Source: Luzula sylvatica
Taxonomy: Eukaryota; Streptophyta; Magnoliopsida; Poales; Juncaceae
DNA length: 64,000 nucleotides
Direction: 5' to 3'
Assembly: GCA_946800325.1 (NCBI GenBank)
Contig: OX326959.1
Coordinates: forward strand, 5,166,501 to 5,230,500
The notes under the pieces were generated by a model, which worked only from the letters and a program-made list of their open reading frames with translations, searched no databases and was not told where the DNA came from. Position numbers and translations under genes: made by a program. How positions within the stretch are numbered: the stretch's first letter is position 1; every line of letters starts with the position of its first letter. This document shows positions 63,419 through 64,000 of this stretch, one piece after another.

Positions 63419-64000
63419 TCAAGAATCAGGAATTGCAAGGAAATATTTGGTGACGATGGTTCTAAATCTTTTCCTATACTCCTTTGGTTCCAAGTATTTG
63501 AATGATCGAAAACAATTCTCAATTTGCATTGCGAATGAATACTGTTCTAGGTAATTTATTATTCCATATACAAGCTCTTTTCTTTCTTCGTCGATTCCAA
63601 CAAGTAGAGAATAATTCGTCATATTAATCGCCTACAAGAAAAAAAGAAAAAGTATATTTAAGAATTTTACAAACAAAAAACCTCCTAAATTATGCCTAAA
63701 TTGCAACAACAAAAAAAAAATTATGATTTAAGGCGATATAATTAGGCATAATGTAGGGATAATTTCTTTTTTCAAATTTACGTATAAAAATATATTTAAA
63801 CAAACCGCGAGAAAGGCCAGATCATTCCATACGGTCCTTCCCATGAGTCTTTTACTTTCGACAGTCACATAGGTTGAGGATATATGCGAACTCTTGACGA
63901 AATTTAGATCGAAATAAACCATTTCTTGATCATTTGAATTCGAATCGTGCTTGTACAGTCTATCTTCTTTGATATGGTATGAGCGCGATATTTTGCGCCC
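63419..64000 (-). CDS. FAB1: FAB1/PIKfyve-like phosphatidylinositol-3-phosphate 5-kinase, C-terminal end (partial)
   Basis: The gene continues past base 64000. Two terminal exons: 64000-63806 and 63631-63419, joined in frame as DLAFLA/AINMTNYSLLVG. The C-terminal lobe of a PIP-kinase domain is recognisable: GRKISRSY (after the DLKG loop), KRLMGRTVWNDLAFLA, NYSLLVGIDEERKELVYGII, then YRKRFRTIVTKYFLAIPDS and the stop. Intact enzymes make PI(3,5)P2 on endosomes and vacuoles. Two Asp residues invariant in active PIP kinases are Asn here: MDYSLL reads TNYSLL, and GIID reads GIIN; the usual WDK that follows is FAM. No stop or shift is visible in this part. It is either a pseudokinase or an early pseudogene. 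N-terminal FYVE and Cpn60 domains would lie outside the window. Confidence 0.8.

Overview
The window is nuclear DNA from a flowering plant, most likely a eudicot. Its genes have many short introns with plant-type borders, its intergenic DNA is very AT-rich, CT/GA tracts lie near gene 5' ends, and the gene families are plant ones: cytosolic invertase, RMR receptor, CC-NB-LRR, PSK SIMULATOR, IDM1-like and chloroplast uS17. I cannot name the species.

Layout. A possible 3' gene end (3-149, +) is followed by an alkaline/neutral invertase (1268-4012, -), then about 7 kb of repeat-rich DNA. Next come an RMR-type PA-TM-RING-H2 receptor (11603-13493, +) and a 29-exon transportin-1 gene (15602-21036, +). 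From 22.1 to 40.1 kb there is a tandem segmental duplication. The ancestral order was rps17 (+), CNL resistance gene (+), PSI1-like DUF668 gene (-). It now reads rps17, CNL-1, broken 3' part of PSI1, then 5'-truncated rps17, CNL-2, complete PSI1. The internal junction at 31240-31243 joins PSI1 exon 6/intron 6 to the rps17 coding region over a 4-base microhomology. An IDM1-like PHD-GNAT gene follows (42870-47392, -); it carries a one-base frameshift at the acetyl-CoA-binding motif.

The right third is mostly transposons: a full-length non-LTR retrotransposon (49241-56064) with a 14-bp target-site duplication (TSD) and a nested MITE splitting ORF1; a 571-bp foldback MITE (57155-57725); and a complete hAT element (57869-62087) with a perfect 8-bp TSD and a 713-codon, five-exon transposase. 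At the right edge is the C-terminal end of a FAB1/PIKfyve-like lipid kinase (63419-64000, -) in which two normally invariant Asp residues are Asn.

The genes do not form a pathway. They cover sucrose cleavage, vacuolar sorting, nuclear import, plastid translation, immune sensing, phytosulfokine-related growth and chromatin or DNA-methylation control. The main stories are the resistance-gene duplication with its collateral broken genes, and recent transposon activity. Exon borders were placed by reading GT/GC...AG sites that keep frame and family alignment; totals were checked to be whole codons for the invertase, RMR, TRN1, PSI1 and hAT genes. The IDM1-like gene alone fails that check.
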